Positions 27,305-36,107 of a stretch of 64,000 bases of DNA are shown in pieces; the stretch's first letter is position 1; every line of letters begins with the position of its first letter. A program made the position numbers and the translations under genes. Location: NCBI RefSeq assembly GCF_002215035.1, contig NZ_NKFP01000006.1:2571080-2635079 (forward strand). The letters are read 5' to 3'. Origin of the DNA: Leptolyngbya ohadii IS1. GTDB lineage: Bacteria; Cyanobacteriota; Cyanobacteriia; Elainellales; Elainellaceae. Under the pieces are notes generated by a model, which saw only the letters and a program-made list of their open reading frames with translations, did no database searches and had not been told where the DNA came from.

Positions 27305-29554
27305 ATGACACAGGCAGCACAAACGCCGACCGCCAAACCAAGCGTAGAACTCTGGGCGGGGATCGAATGCACGGTGAATCGGGTCGGCGATCGCTTTTTT
27401 GACCAGATAGAGCGCAACGGGCACGATCGCCGGATAGAAGATCTGGAGCAGTTTGCGGCGCTGGGGGTGAAGGCAATTCGCTATCCCGTACTGTGGGAAA
27501 AAATTGCGCCCGACGGGGTGGAGTTGGCGGACTGGAGCTGGACAGATGAGCGGCTGAATCGTTTGCGGGAGTTAGGAATTCGTCCGATCGCCGGATTAGT
27601 GCATCACGGCAGCGGTCCCGCCCATACCTGCCTCACCGATCCGCTGTTTGCCGAAAAGCTAGCGGAATTTGCCCGTGCGGTAGCGATGCGCTATCCCTGG
27701 CTAGATGCCTATACCCCCGTGAATGAACCCCTGACGACGGCACGGTTTAGCGGCTTATACGGTCACTGGTATCCCCACGGTCAAGACGACAAAACCTTTC
27801 TGGGGGCATTGCTGAACGAGTGCCGTGCCGTGATCCTGTCGATGCAGGCAATTCGCGACATTAATCCGAAAGCTCAGCTGATTCAAACCGAGGATCTGGG
27901 CAAGATTTTCAGTACGCCCTTGCTGTCCTATCAGGCGGAGTTTGAGAACGAGCGACGCTGGCTGTCTTTCGATCTGCTCTGCGGTCGGGTCGATCACCAT
28001 CATCCCCTGTGGGACTATCTGCTGAATGTGGGCATTAGTGCGGCAGAACTGGACTGGTTTACGGCAAATCCCTGTTCGCCGGATGTGTTTGGCATTAACC
28101 ACTACATGACCAGCGATCGCTTTCTGGATGAACGACTCGATCGCTATCCGTCCCAGACCCACGGCGGCAATGGGCGACATCAGTACGCCGATGTAGAAGC
28201 GGTGCGAGTTTGTGCCGACGGCATTCCCACGCCAAAAGAACTGCTGCGAGAAGTCTGGGAGCGCTATCAGGGCACGGGGTCTCCCACCGGGGCACCCACG
28301 AGCATTGCTGTAACGGAAGTTCATCTGGGCTGTACCCGCGAGGAGCAGCTGCGCTGGCTGAAGGAAGTCTGGGAGGATGCTCAGGCACTTCAGCAGGAGG
28401 GCGTTCCGGTGCAGGCGGTCACGGTCTGGTCGCTGCTGGGAGCCTACGACTGGAATACCCTGCTAACCCGCAGAGAAGGCTTCTACGAACCCGGCGTGTT
28501 TGACCTGCGTGCCCCTGCCCCCCGTCCGACTGCCCTGGCGATGATGATGCGCTATTTTGCCGAAGGACGAACCTATCAGCATCCCCTGCTGGAAATTCCG
28601 GGCTGGTGGAAGCGGGACCATCGCCTCCTCTATCCGCCTGTGAACTGTAAAGCAAGCAGCAAAGCTTCCGAACCCCTGCAAACGGTTTCCACCCGACTCG
28701 ATACTGCCGCTCCGGTACTGATTACGGGTGCTACCGGAACCTTAGGACGGGCATTTGCTCGCCTCTGCGAAATTCGCGGGATTCCCTATCGACTGCTGTC
28801 TCGCCGCGAGATGGACATTACCCAGACAGAATCGGTCGATCGCGTTTTGGCAGATTTGAAGCCCTGGGCAGTGATCAACACCGCAGGCTATGTACGAGTC
28901 GATGCTGCCGAGCAGGAACCCCACGTCTGTCGGCAAATTAATGCAGAAGGGGCGGCAATTCTGGCGCAGGCTTGCGTTCAGCACAACATCAGCTATGTCA
29001 CCTTCTCCTCGGATCTGGTATTCGACGGCAATCAGAGCTACCCCTATCTAGAAAGCCACGATGTCGCGCCGCTCAACGTTTACGGCCACAGCAAGGCAAC
29101 CGCCGAACAGTGGGTACTGTCTGCCCACCCCTGCGCCTTGGTGATTCGTACCAGCGCCTTCTTTGGTCCCTGGGATGAGTACAATTTTTTGACGCTCGCC
29201 CTTCGCACCTTAGCAGCGGGACAGCCGTTTATCGCAGCGGAGGATGCCATTGTTTCGCCAACCTACGTGCCCGATCTGGTCAATACCACGCTGGATCTGA
29301 TGATTGATGGGGAATGCGGTCTGTGGCATCTGGCGAATCCGGGGGCAATTACCTGGGCGGATCTGGCGCGGCAGGTCGCGGAAATGGCAGGAATGCCGAC
29401 GAATTATATTGAAGCTCGCCCTACAGAGCATCTGGGGTTTGCAGCGACCCGTCCCATGTATAGCGCTTTGTCCAGCGAACGTGGAATTCTGTTGCCCACC
29501 CTCGATCGGGCGATCGTCCGGTATTTAGCGGACTGTGAGCTGGTTCAGCGATAA
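27305..29554 (+). CDS. Fusion of a GH1-like glycosidase and an RmlD-type (dTDP-4-dehydrorhamnose reductase) domain
   Basis: ATG 27305 begins MTQAAQTPTAK; upstream in-frame codons run through the hairpin repeats. 749 residues. Residues ~10-430 are a GH1-type TIM barrel with YTPVNEPLTTARFSG (acid/base Glu after Asn) and VTEVHLGC as the nucleophile strand. Residues ~470-745 are an SDR domain: VLITGATGTLGRAFARLC for NAD(P), INTAGYVRVDAAEQEP, FSSDLVFDG and YGHSKATAEQ with the catalytic Tyr and Lys. It may combine sugar release with nucleotide-sugar reduction for the surface glycan. Glycosyltransferase, mutase and fusion form one unit. Confidence 0.88.
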   Translation: MTQAAQTPTAKPSVELWAGIECTVNRVGDRFFDQIERNGHDRRIEDLEQFAALGVKAIRYPVLWEKIAPDGVELADWSWTDERLNRLRELGIRPIAGLVHHGSGPAHTCLTDPLFAEKLAEFARAVAMRYPWLDAYTPVNEPLTTARFSGLYGHWYPHGQDDKTFLGALLNECRAVILSMQAIRDINPKAQLIQTEDLGKIFSTPLLSYQAEFENERRWLSFDLLCGRVDHHHPLWDYLLNVGISAAELDWFTANPCSPDVFGINHYMTSDRFLDERLDRYPSQTHGGNGRHQYADVEAVRVCADGIPTPKELLREVWERYQGTGSPTGAPTSIAVTEVHLGCTREEQLRWLKEVWEDAQALQQEGVPVQAVTVWSLLGAYDWNTLLTRREGFYEPGVFDLRAPAPRPTALAMMMRYFAEGRTYQHPLLEIPGWWKRDHRLLYPPVNCKASSKASEPLQTVSTRLDTAAPVLITGATGTLGRAFARLCEIRGIPYRLLSRREMDITQTESVDRVLADLKPWAVINTAGYVRVDAAEQEPHVCRQINAEGAAILAQACVQHNISYVTFSSDLVFDGNQSYPYLESHDVAPLNVYGHSKATAEQWVLSAHPCALVIRTSAFFGPWDEYNFLTLALRTLAAGQPFIAAEDAIVSPTYVPDLVNTTLDLMIDGECGLWHLANPGAITWADLARQVAEMAGMPTNYIEARPTEHLGFAATRPMYSALSSERGILLPTLDRAIVRYLADCELVQR

Positions 29555-29691
29555 ATCCTTTGATTGATCATCCTGGCGGTCATCCTGTCGATAATCCTTA
29601 AGTTCTCTACCATTTCTCCCATTCCGGGATCGTCGCCGCTTAGAATTGTCCAGGCGACAGGGGAATTTGCCCCGATGGGTAGAGGACACAC

Positions 29692-31668
29692 ATGGCTGGA
29701 CGGATCACCACTCAAGGCGATCGGGCGATGCGCTCTAATATTGCCCGTCAGTTGTTTGGGCTAACGGGAGAAGGCATTACGATTGGCATTATCTCCGATA
29801 GTTTTAATGCGCTGCGCGGTGCGCGTCGGGATGTGCGAAGTGGAGATTTGCCGGGAAAGGGGAATCCGCTGGGATTTAAGCAGCCTGTGAGAGTCCTAAA
29901 GGACAGTCGATCGGGCAGCGATGAAGGACGGGCAATGGCGCAGATTGTCCATGATGTAGCGCCGGGAGCAAAGCTGCTGTTCCATCGATCGGGCAGGATT
30001 GAAAATGATTTTGCCAACGCCGTTCGCAGTCTGGCAAGGGCGGGAGCAGACATCATCGTAGACGATATTTTTTTCCCGACTGAGCTAATGCTGCAAGACG
30101 GCATTTCGGCGCAGGCGATCGATAAGGTCACGCAACAGGGGGTTCTCTACTTCTCCGCTGCGGGCAACGACGGCAACCGCTCCTACGAAAGTTCCTTTAT
30201 CCCCAGCGATACCTTTACCTTTCGCGGCACCACCTACACCCCCCACAATTTTTTGGCGGCATCAACACTGGGTGCCCAGGTGGATCTGTTTCAGGACATT
30301 ACCATTCCCGCCTTTACGCCAATCTCCCTGCTGCTGAACTGGGATCAGCCTGCCGGAAATCTCAGTTCCGATATGGAGATATTTTTGCTCGATCGCCCCG
30401 TTCCACCCGGTCAGGGTTCCAGCGTTCTGGCGCAGGGCGTTTTATCCGCCTATGGGCAGGTGAATCCGATCGCGCAAAACGATCCGGCAAAATTCCTGGC
30501 ATACACCAATCAAAGGGCAGAACCGCAAACGGTTTACCTGATGCTTGCCCTCCGCACGACCGCCAGTTTTCCCTTCCCTTCGCTGATGAAATGGATCAGC
30601 ATTGCCAACAGCTCAGACGGCAACACGGTCTATCAGTACGTCAACGACCAGCCCGATTCAGTGGGTCGCTCGACAGTTTACGGGCATCCTAATGCCCCCG
30701 GTGCGATCGCCGTAGGATCAACGTTTTTTCGCCGCACGCCTGCCTTCGGGGTCAAATCACCCCCGTTAGACAGTTTTTCCAGTCGGGGCGGCACGCCGAT
30801 CGTCTTTACCCCCAATGGCGATCGACTGCCCAGTCCAGAGGTGCGGCTGAAGCCGGAAATTGTGGGTCCCAATGGCGTTTCAACCACTGTTTTTGGATTT
30901 GCGCCCTTCTTTGGCACATCGGCAGCGGCTCCCCATCTGGCAGCGGTGGCGGCACTGATGCGGCAACGGGCAGGCGGCGATCGCAGTTTGAATTTGTCTC
31001 GGCTGCTGGCAACCCTTCAGCAAACGGCAATTCCAATGGCTCCGGCGGCGGGTCTCAATCCCCAGGTAGGATTTGTGCAGGCAGAGGATGCCGTGCTGCG
31101 ATCGTTTCAGGTGGAAAAAGTGGGCACGACGGGTTCAGATCAGCTGACAGGCACCTCCCAGACCGATAATCTGCTGGGTCAGGGCGGCTCCGATCGCCTC
31201 ACGGGGCTTCGGGGTTTCGATTGGCTGGATGGAGCGGGGGGAAAGGATCGCCTGCGGGGAAACCAGGGTAACGACTTACTTACAGGCGGGGCAGGAGCAG
31301 ATCGCCTGCTGGGAGACGGGGGAGACGACACGCTGCTGGGCAATGCCGGGCGGGATATTTTGCAGGGCGGCAAAGGGGCAGATTTGCTCTGGGGTGGGGC
31401 AGGACGCAATCGCCTTATCGATCGCCAGGGCAGAAATACCTTTGTGCTGAGCCGCAGCGGACTCGCCGAGATTCCCGATTTCCAGCCAGGACGCGATCGC
31501 CTCGGACTGTCAGACATTTCCTTTTCGCGGCTTACTATTCAGCAGCAGGGCACGGATAGCCGGATTCAGTCGGGCAGCAGAACGCTGGCAGTTCTGGCGG
31601 ATACCGATTCAACCCAGCTCGTTCGCCGATCGTTTATCGCGATCAGTTTGCCTGCAATAATTCTCTAA
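29692..31668 (+). CDS. S8-like serine peptidase with haemolysin-type calcium-binding repeats
   Basis: 658 residues from ATG 29692, after AGAGGA. The Asp motif is GIISDSF and the Ser motif is FGTSAAAPHLA (residue ~410), with the oxyanion Asn in SAAGNDG. Where classic subtilisins have HGTHV, this protein has SDEGRAMAQIVHDVAP, a known subgroup with Asp-Glu in place of the His, so the mechanism may differ (sedolisin-like acidic residue). Residues ~482-580 are GGxGxDxLx-like RTX repeats (GGSDRLTG, GNQGNDLLTG). No N-terminal signal peptide is seen, which fits type I export. Confidence 0.8.
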   Translation: MAGRITTQGDRAMRSNIARQLFGLTGEGITIGIISDSFNALRGARRDVRSGDLPGKGNPLGFKQPVRVLKDSRSGSDEGRAMAQIVHDVAPGAKLLFHRSGRIENDFANAVRSLARAGADIIVDDIFFPTELMLQDGISAQAIDKVTQQGVLYFSAAGNDGNRSYESSFIPSDTFTFRGTTYTPHNFLAASTLGAQVDLFQDITIPAFTPISLLLNWDQPAGNLSSDMEIFLLDRPVPPGQGSSVLAQGVLSAYGQVNPIAQNDPAKFLAYTNQRAEPQTVYLMLALRTTASFPFPSLMKWISIANSSDGNTVYQYVNDQPDSVGRSTVYGHPNAPGAIAVGSTFFRRTPAFGVKSPPLDSFSSRGGTPIVFTPNGDRLPSPEVRLKPEIVGPNGVSTTVFGFAPFFGTSAAAPHLAAVAALMRQRAGGDRSLNLSRLLATLQQTAIPMAPAAGLNPQVGFVQAEDAVLRSFQVEKVGTTGSDQLTGTSQTDNLLGQGGSDRLTGLRGFDWLDGAGGKDRLRGNQGNDLLTGGAGADRLLGDGGDDTLLGNAGRDILQGGKGADLLWGGAGRNRLIDRQGRNTFVLSRSGLAEIPDFQPGRDRLGLSDISFSRLTIQQQGTDSRIQSGSRTLAVLADTDSTQLVRRSFIAISLPAIIL

Positions 31669-31674
31669 GACTTT

Positions 31675-32472
31675 TTAAGCCCGATCGCCCTCCGATCGCC
31701 GTGACCCCGCTCGCTTTAGCGCATCCGAAACGGATTCCATCGAGCCATCGATCGTTTCCATATCCGGATCATTGTCAAATTCCAGATCGCCCCATTCGGC
31801 AGCTGGTTCAGGTGTTTCTGCGGCAGGCGATTCAATCGAAACGCTTTCTACTTCAATCCGCACCGTTGCCACTTCTGGACGGCTGGTTTCGATCACTTCC
31901 GGGGGCTGAATGGTCGGTGCCGGGGAACGGCTGGCAGAGGCAGAAGATTCAGCAGGCTGGGTCAGCGGATCGGGAGATTCTGCTTCGCTGATGGCGGTAC
32001 TCATGAGGGCACTCAGCCAGATCCGCAGGCGATCGAATGCTTGCACAATGCCTTCAATCAGGCGATCGAGGTTTAGCAGGATGGAAGAAGTGTCGGAATT
32101 CTGGCGCAATCGCTGCCGATATTGGGCAATCCGTGATCGAACCGTAGCGACCAGCGAATCGGGATTTGTTGCAGCGTCAGGAAACGGCTTAACCGCCACC
32201 CGCTCTCCCGGACGAGAAGATTCCCCCTCTGCAAATCGAAGCTGAAGGGTTTGCCAGCCAAACCAGCCGATGAGGGAAACGCTGGCAATTTGTCCTAGCA
32301 GTACGCCACCTGTGATCCGCCCCGCACACACCCACAGCACCAGCGCATAAAATAGACCCACACCGCTCCAGAGCAGGTCATATTTACGATGCACTTCCGG
32401 CAACAGAAAGGCAGCGAGGTACAAACCCAGGCTTGCTAATGCGACGGCGATCGCCAGAATATAGGCAAGCAT
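31675..32472 (-). CDS. ycf66: Ycf66-family membrane protein
   Basis: ATG 32472 follows GGAGAAG; a longer open frame upstream lacks support. 265 residues. The N-terminal ~80 residues hold three hydrophobic helices (LAYILAIAVALASLGLYLAA, LLWSGVGLFYALVLWVC, TGGVLLGQIASVSLIGW) matching the Ycf66 N-terminal domain known from cyanobacteria and plastids. The rest is an acidic, Pro/Ser/Glu-rich cytoplasmic tail with a short coiled-coil. Function of the family is unknown. Confidence 0.75.
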   Translation of the reverse strand: MLAYILAIAVALASLGLYLAAFLLPEVHRKYDLLWSGVGLFYALVLWVCAGRITGGVLLGQIASVSLIGWFGWQTLQLRFAEGESSRPGERVAVKPFPDAATNPDSLVATVRSRIAQYRQRLRQNSDTSSILLNLDRLIEGIVQAFDRLRIWLSALMSTAISEAESPDPLTQPAESSASASRSPAPTIQPPEVIETSRPEVATVRIEVESVSIESPAAETPEPAAEWGDLEFDNDPDMETIDGSMESVSDALKRAGSRRSEGDRA

Positions 32473-32769
32473 TTTCTTCTCCGATTTCAGGTACGCCCAG
32501 ATCGAGCTTACTGCAATGCTTCCGTTTTGCGTGTGTCCCCAGTCTGAGCCTATCTGATTTATGCCGAATCGTCCTGATGCACGAACCAACTGGAGGAATA
32601 CTTTACAAAAAGTAATGATATACATTAAATTAATAAATCTGCACTGGCGATAAGCGCTGTCTATGCTGCGCCCGCAGTTTAAAGCTGAAATCTGAAGTTG
32701 AACCTTAAAAGCGCAACTTAAAACTTTCAGATTCATCTACAGATTTAATTCACCTGATCGGTTGGCATC

Positions 32770-32982
32770 ATGGTTTTTCTCACTGCACTCTGCACCACCA
32801 TCGGCGCTGCAATCCTCTCCGATCGCATCGGTCGCGCCTTTCCCGAAATTGCGGTTGGCTGCCTCTCGGTTGCTCTCCTCGCCCTGGTCGTTACCCTGGT
32901 TTCTGCCCCCTGGGAGATTCAGCTTGCTCTCGTTGTCGCAGCGGTTGTGTCGTATCGATCGCTGAATCGGGTGAGTGGATAG
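32770..32982 (+). CDS. Small two-helix membrane protein
   Basis: 70 residues with two hydrophobic helices (TALCTTIGAAILSDRI.., GCLSVALLALVVTLV) and a third from ~50 (IQLALVVAAVVSY). It is divergent from ycf66 across ~300 bp in which I see only promoter-like AT-rich sequence. No family is recognised. The codon pattern and membrane periodicity look genuine. Confidence 0.55.
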   Translation: MVFLTALCTTIGAAILSDRIGRAFPEIAVGCLSVALLALVVTLVSAPWEIQLALVVAAVVSYRSLNRVSG

Positions 32983-32989
32983 AGGGGTG

Positions 32990-33172
32990 GATGAGTCGAT
33001 GAGTGGGAGAGGGGGAGTAGGGAGTGGGGAGTCGGGTAGAGTTGGCGTTTGTTGCCCGAAGTTGAAAGTTGAATGCTAACCATCCCTCGTTGCTAACTGA
33101 CCACCCTACCCCTTGCTCCCTTATCCCACTCATTTATCTATCGGCTCACCCATCCACTCGCCCACTCACCTA
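32990..33172. repeat. Low-complexity repeat pair (GGGAGTGGGGAG and CCATCCACTCGCCCACTC)
   Basis: A purine-rich arm at ~32990-33045 and a pyrimidine-rich arm at ~33099-33172 flank unrelated sequence between two convergent genes. It is the same pairing of complementary arms seen in the kinase gene at 7622. The second arm reaches the stop codon of the downstream minus-strand gene. Confidence 0.65.
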
Positions 33173-34390
33173 CACCCCCACCTTCTTCCGGTCTTCTTTC
33201 CGAATTGGTGTGCCGCAGGGGTAGGTTGGAATCGCTTCTGGCTTGGTGGCTTCCCGGACAGTTTGGGCGATCGCCATTGTCGGTTGCTCCGGCTGGTTTT
33301 GCAGAGCAGTCAGGTAGTCCTGGCGCAGGGTATCTAGCATTTCCTGGCGGCGATCGTAAAGGCGCTTTAGCGGACGGGGTTCGCACTGGTTGATCAGGTA
33401 GGCGGAGATTAGCGGCAGGGCGATCGTGCTGTCGGTATAGCAGACGATCGTGCTGGGCAGTTCTTCGGGATCAACTTTGCCCCAGCTCACTGCTTCGGAG
33501 GGGGTTGCGCCGGAGAGTCCGCCGGTATCGGGACGGGCATCGGTGATTTGCACGAAGTAATCGTGTCCCCGCTCTTCCAAGCCCAGAACTTCGTGGATTT
33601 GCGGCTGGGTTTGCAGCAGGAAGTTTTTGGGACTGCCGCCGCCGATAATTACCGCTGCACTCCTGCCTTCCTCACCGGATTCAGTTTGACGAGCTGCATA
33701 GGCGATCGCTGCGGTTTCGTTCACGTCCAGGGAGGGATCGATCATGAGCTGATAGCCTTCTAGGGCCAGGGCTGCCACGTTCATGCCGATCGAGCTATCT
33801 CCCGGCGAGGAGGTGTAGATGGGAACACCGCACTGGTATGCCGTGGACAGGAGGCAGGAATGCTTTAAGCCCAACTGCTGCTCGACTTCGTAGAGGTATT
33901 TGCCCAGCAGATGATGGAATTCTGCGGTACTCATGCGCTTCTGGAACGGTTCTGCCTTCAGCAGTTCGCGGATAAAGGCATCGGTTTCCAGCAGGACATC
34001 GTAGCCAAACACGATATCGTAGATGCGAATCCGACCCTCCTGGCGCAGTTTTACGTCATCGACAAAGGGATGGCTGGCGTAGAGGTCGAGTCCGAGTCCG
34101 TAGTGAATATCGTGATACAGATTGGCTCCGGTGCTGATCATCCAGTCGATCATGCCGTGGCGCATCAGCGGGGCGAGGACTGATCCACCCAATCCGGCGG
34201 GGGTCATGGCTCCCGACAGGCTAACGGCAACGGTAACGCCTTCCTGCATCACTTCGCGGCTCAGCAGATGGCAAATTTCGCGCAGTCGGGCGGAGTTGTA
34301 GGCGGTAAAGTACCCGTCGATCAGGTCTACGACGCTGAGGTTGGCGGGCATCGGAGCAGGGGTAATTTTGCGGCTGATAATGTTCGACAT
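33170..34390 (-). CDS. Deoxyhypusine synthase family enzyme (homospermidine-type polyamine biosynthesis)
   Basis: ATG 34390 is preceded by CTGGAGAGCAAG. 406 residues. Family signatures: VAVSLSGAMTPAGLGGSVLAPL, STGANLYHDIH, GGGSPKNF and the active-site Lys in EAVSWGKVDPEE. In eukaryotes the enzyme modifies eIF5A; bacteria lack that target, and bacterial homologues transfer a butylamine group from spermidine to putrescine or agmatine to make homospermidine or related amines. The C-terminal 50 residues are low-complexity and end inside the intergenic repeat. Confidence 0.85.
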   Translation of the reverse strand: MSNIISRKITPAPMPANLSVVDLIDGYFTAYNSARLREICHLLSREVMQEGVTVAVSLSGAMTPAGLGGSVLAPLMRHGMIDWMISTGANLYHDIHYGLGLDLYASHPFVDDVKLRQEGRIRIYDIVFGYDVLLETDAFIRELLKAEPFQKRMSTAEFHHLLGKYLYEVEQQLGLKHSCLLSTAYQCGVPIYTSSPGDSSIGMNVAALALEGYQLMIDPSLDVNETAAIAYAARQTESGEEGRSAAVIIGGGSPKNFLLQTQPQIHEVLGLEERGHDYFVQITDARPDTGGLSGATPSEAVSWGKVDPEELPSTIVCYTDSTIALPLISAYLINQCEPRPLKRLYDRRQEMLDTLRQDYLTALQNQPEQPTMAIAQTVREATKPEAIPTYPCGTPIRKEDRKKVGV

Positions 34391-34663
34391 TGCTTGCTCT
34401 CCAGGTTGCGGAATTTCGGTAAAACACGAAGACAGGACAAAACGCAATGAAGCTGCAAATCGACGCGAGGAAAACACAGCAGGACTGACCCACCTGCGGT
34501 AGACGGGATTGAAAATCGGAATTCGATCGCCTCTGAACATCTAACCCAAATGGGGTGCTCAAATACGATCGCATTCATGAAGCCACGGTAGGCAAGATAA
34601 TGTCCTATCTGCCGTTTGCAGTTTCGATTGCGTCTATTGATTTGCAAAAAACTCTAAGCGAGT

Positions 34664-34741
34664 TGCGATCGGCTTGCCCGCTGAGCGAGCGCCTTGGCAC
34701 AATGCGATCGGCTTGCTTGCTGTACGAGCGCCGTAACGCGA
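34664..34741. repeat. Two tandem ~39-bp repeats in the gap before tRNA-Val
   Basis: TGCGATCGGCTTGC begins each unit (34664 and 34703), followed by a partly conserved xxGCTGxxCGAGCGCC core. The ~820-bp gap from 34391 to 35211 otherwise shows no open frame with a start site and no riboswitch I recognise. The GC-rich segment near 34860-34915 could be structured RNA but fits no class I know. Confidence 0.5.
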
Positions 34742-35211
34742 TACGATCGACCGAGTTTGCCAGGGAGCCAGCCTTTTATCGAAGCCTGCCAGCTTTACAG
34801 GGCAATCATTGCCCCAACCCACAAACCTACAGTTACAGGTCGATCAGTTCATACTCGGTCCTTCACAGCGGTCTGCCCAGGAGAGTGCCGGGTCGGTGAG
34901 CCGTCTGCGCTGCAATTTCACTTCCAGATACCACAAGGGTCGCCTGGGGTTTCCAGTGAATGAAAACTGTTTCAACGCACTACAACCATGTTGAGAGAAT
35001 TGACTTTATCAGCTTAACACCAATCTATGGTATGGCTTCAGTATTCCCACGGGGGATTTGCCGATCGCTTTTGGTCGGGTTGCCTGTTTGCGATCGGTTC
35101 GATCGAATGATTCTCTGGGGTTTTACAGGGGAGGCGATCGAGTTGCAGCGATCGGATTAGGGCAGTTGTTTGCATCTTGCCCAGACTCTGTGCTATATTC
35201 TAAAACTGTTC

Positions 35212-35285
<74 letters not shown>

Positions 35286-35291
35286 TCGCCT

Positions 35292-35318
35292 AAACCCTCG
35301 TTCTGCGGGGGTTTTGAG
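35292..35318 (+). terminator. Rho-independent terminator after tRNA-Val
   Basis: AAACCC..GGGTTT stem with an additional CG pair and loop, followed by TTTTG. It ends the tRNA transcript inside the element's left end. Confidence 0.7.
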
Positions 35319-35366
35319 CTTTTAAAGGAAGGCGTGGATCGATGGCTAAACTCCTTCAAGGTGTGA

Positions 35367-35400
35367 CAAATCAGGACAGTTTTCCGCCAAATCAGGACAG
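35367..35400. promoter_or_regulatory. 13-bp direct repeat spaced 21 bp, candidate arm/operator sites
   Basis: CAAATCAGGACAG occurs at 35367-35379 and 35388-35400, one unit every 21 bp (two helical turns), so two proteins would bind on the same face. A TATATAA sequence follows at ~35409. The site lies between the tRNA and the recombinase gene, where integrase arm sites or a regulator operator are expected. Confidence 0.55.
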
Positions 35401-35447
35401 GTATGGTTTATATAAGGTACACAAGCAAAAGCTGATCTTTATCAAAT

Positions 35448-35469
35448 TTCTACCAATTTTCTACCAATT
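35448..35469. repeat. Two tandem 11-bp repeats upstream of the GIY-YIG gene
   Basis: TTCTACCAATT is repeated head-to-tail with no spacer, about 40 bases before the GIY-YIG start codon. The 11-bp period equals one helical turn. It may be a second class of protein-binding site for the recombinase or its accessory protein. Confidence 0.5.
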
Positions 35470-35507
35470 GACCGAGAAAATGAAGTTGGTAGCTATTGGT
35501 ATTTAGC

Positions 35508-36107
35508 ATGTCGGAACCTTTGATTACTGATGTTTCAAGACTTCCATCCCTTTCTCTTGCTGACAAGGAGTATCTTCCTACGATCTCCGGGGTGTATTTC
35601 CTGCTCAACAAGTATGGTGAGGTGTTGTACATAGGTCAGTCCACAAACATTTGCGACAGATGGAAGTCGCACGGATGGTCAGAAGACATCCGTGAGGGAC
35701 TCCGAATTGCATGGCTTGCTATTCCCGCAAAAGACTTGCTTCTTGTGATTGAAACGGCTCTAATTGCTGCGTTTCGACCGCCCTACAACAAGGATTTCAG
35801 GGGGCTTAAGGATGATAACGGCAACGAGCTAACCCCAGTTATTCCCTACGGTGAAGCTGTCTACAGAGGCTTGCTAAAACATCGTGGGAAATCACCCAAA
35901 GGGTCTGTGGTTGTAGAGACAGACAAGGGCTGGTTGAGGTTGCGATGGAACCACAAAGGAAAGCGATATTCACTGGCTTTAGGACTACCAGATGAAGAAA
36001 CCAACAGAGAAATCGCAGCCAGAAAAGCAAGGATTATTCAAGAAGACATCAAACTAAGCGTTTTTGATAAAACCCTTGCGAAATATAGATCAGGGGAGTG
36101 CAGTTGA
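35508..36107 (+). CDS. GIY-YIG nuclease fused to a recombinase arm-binding-like domain
   Basis: ATG 35508; a TTG at 35496 is in frame. 199 residues. Residues ~22-100 are a GIY-YIG nuclease: GVYF (28-31), YIG (41-43), Arg51, His55, catalytic Glu82 and Asn94. Residues ~132-198 (KGSVVVETDKGW..LAKYRS) repeat the N-terminus of the adjacent tyrosine recombinase, with about 48 of 66 positions identical by hand count. It therefore probably binds the same DNA and could nick or protect it during integration. The stop codon overlaps the recombinase start (TTGA). The domain pairing is unusual and its function is not known to me. Confidence 0.8.
   Translation: MSEPLITDVSRLPSLSLADKEYLPTISGVYFLLNKYGEVLYIGQSTNICDRWKSHGWSEDIREGLRIAWLAIPAKDLLLVIETALIAAFRPPYNKDFRGLKDDNGNELTPVIPYGEAVYRGLLKHRGKSPKGSVVVETDKGWLRLRWNHKGKRYSLALGLPDEETNREIAARKARIIQEDIKLSVFDKTLAKYRSGECS

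Noticed and set aside
34391-35211. Riboswitch in the gap upstream of the deoxyhypusine-synthase-family gene
   Set aside because: A GC-rich part near 34860-34915 could fold, but no conserved core of a class I know is present.
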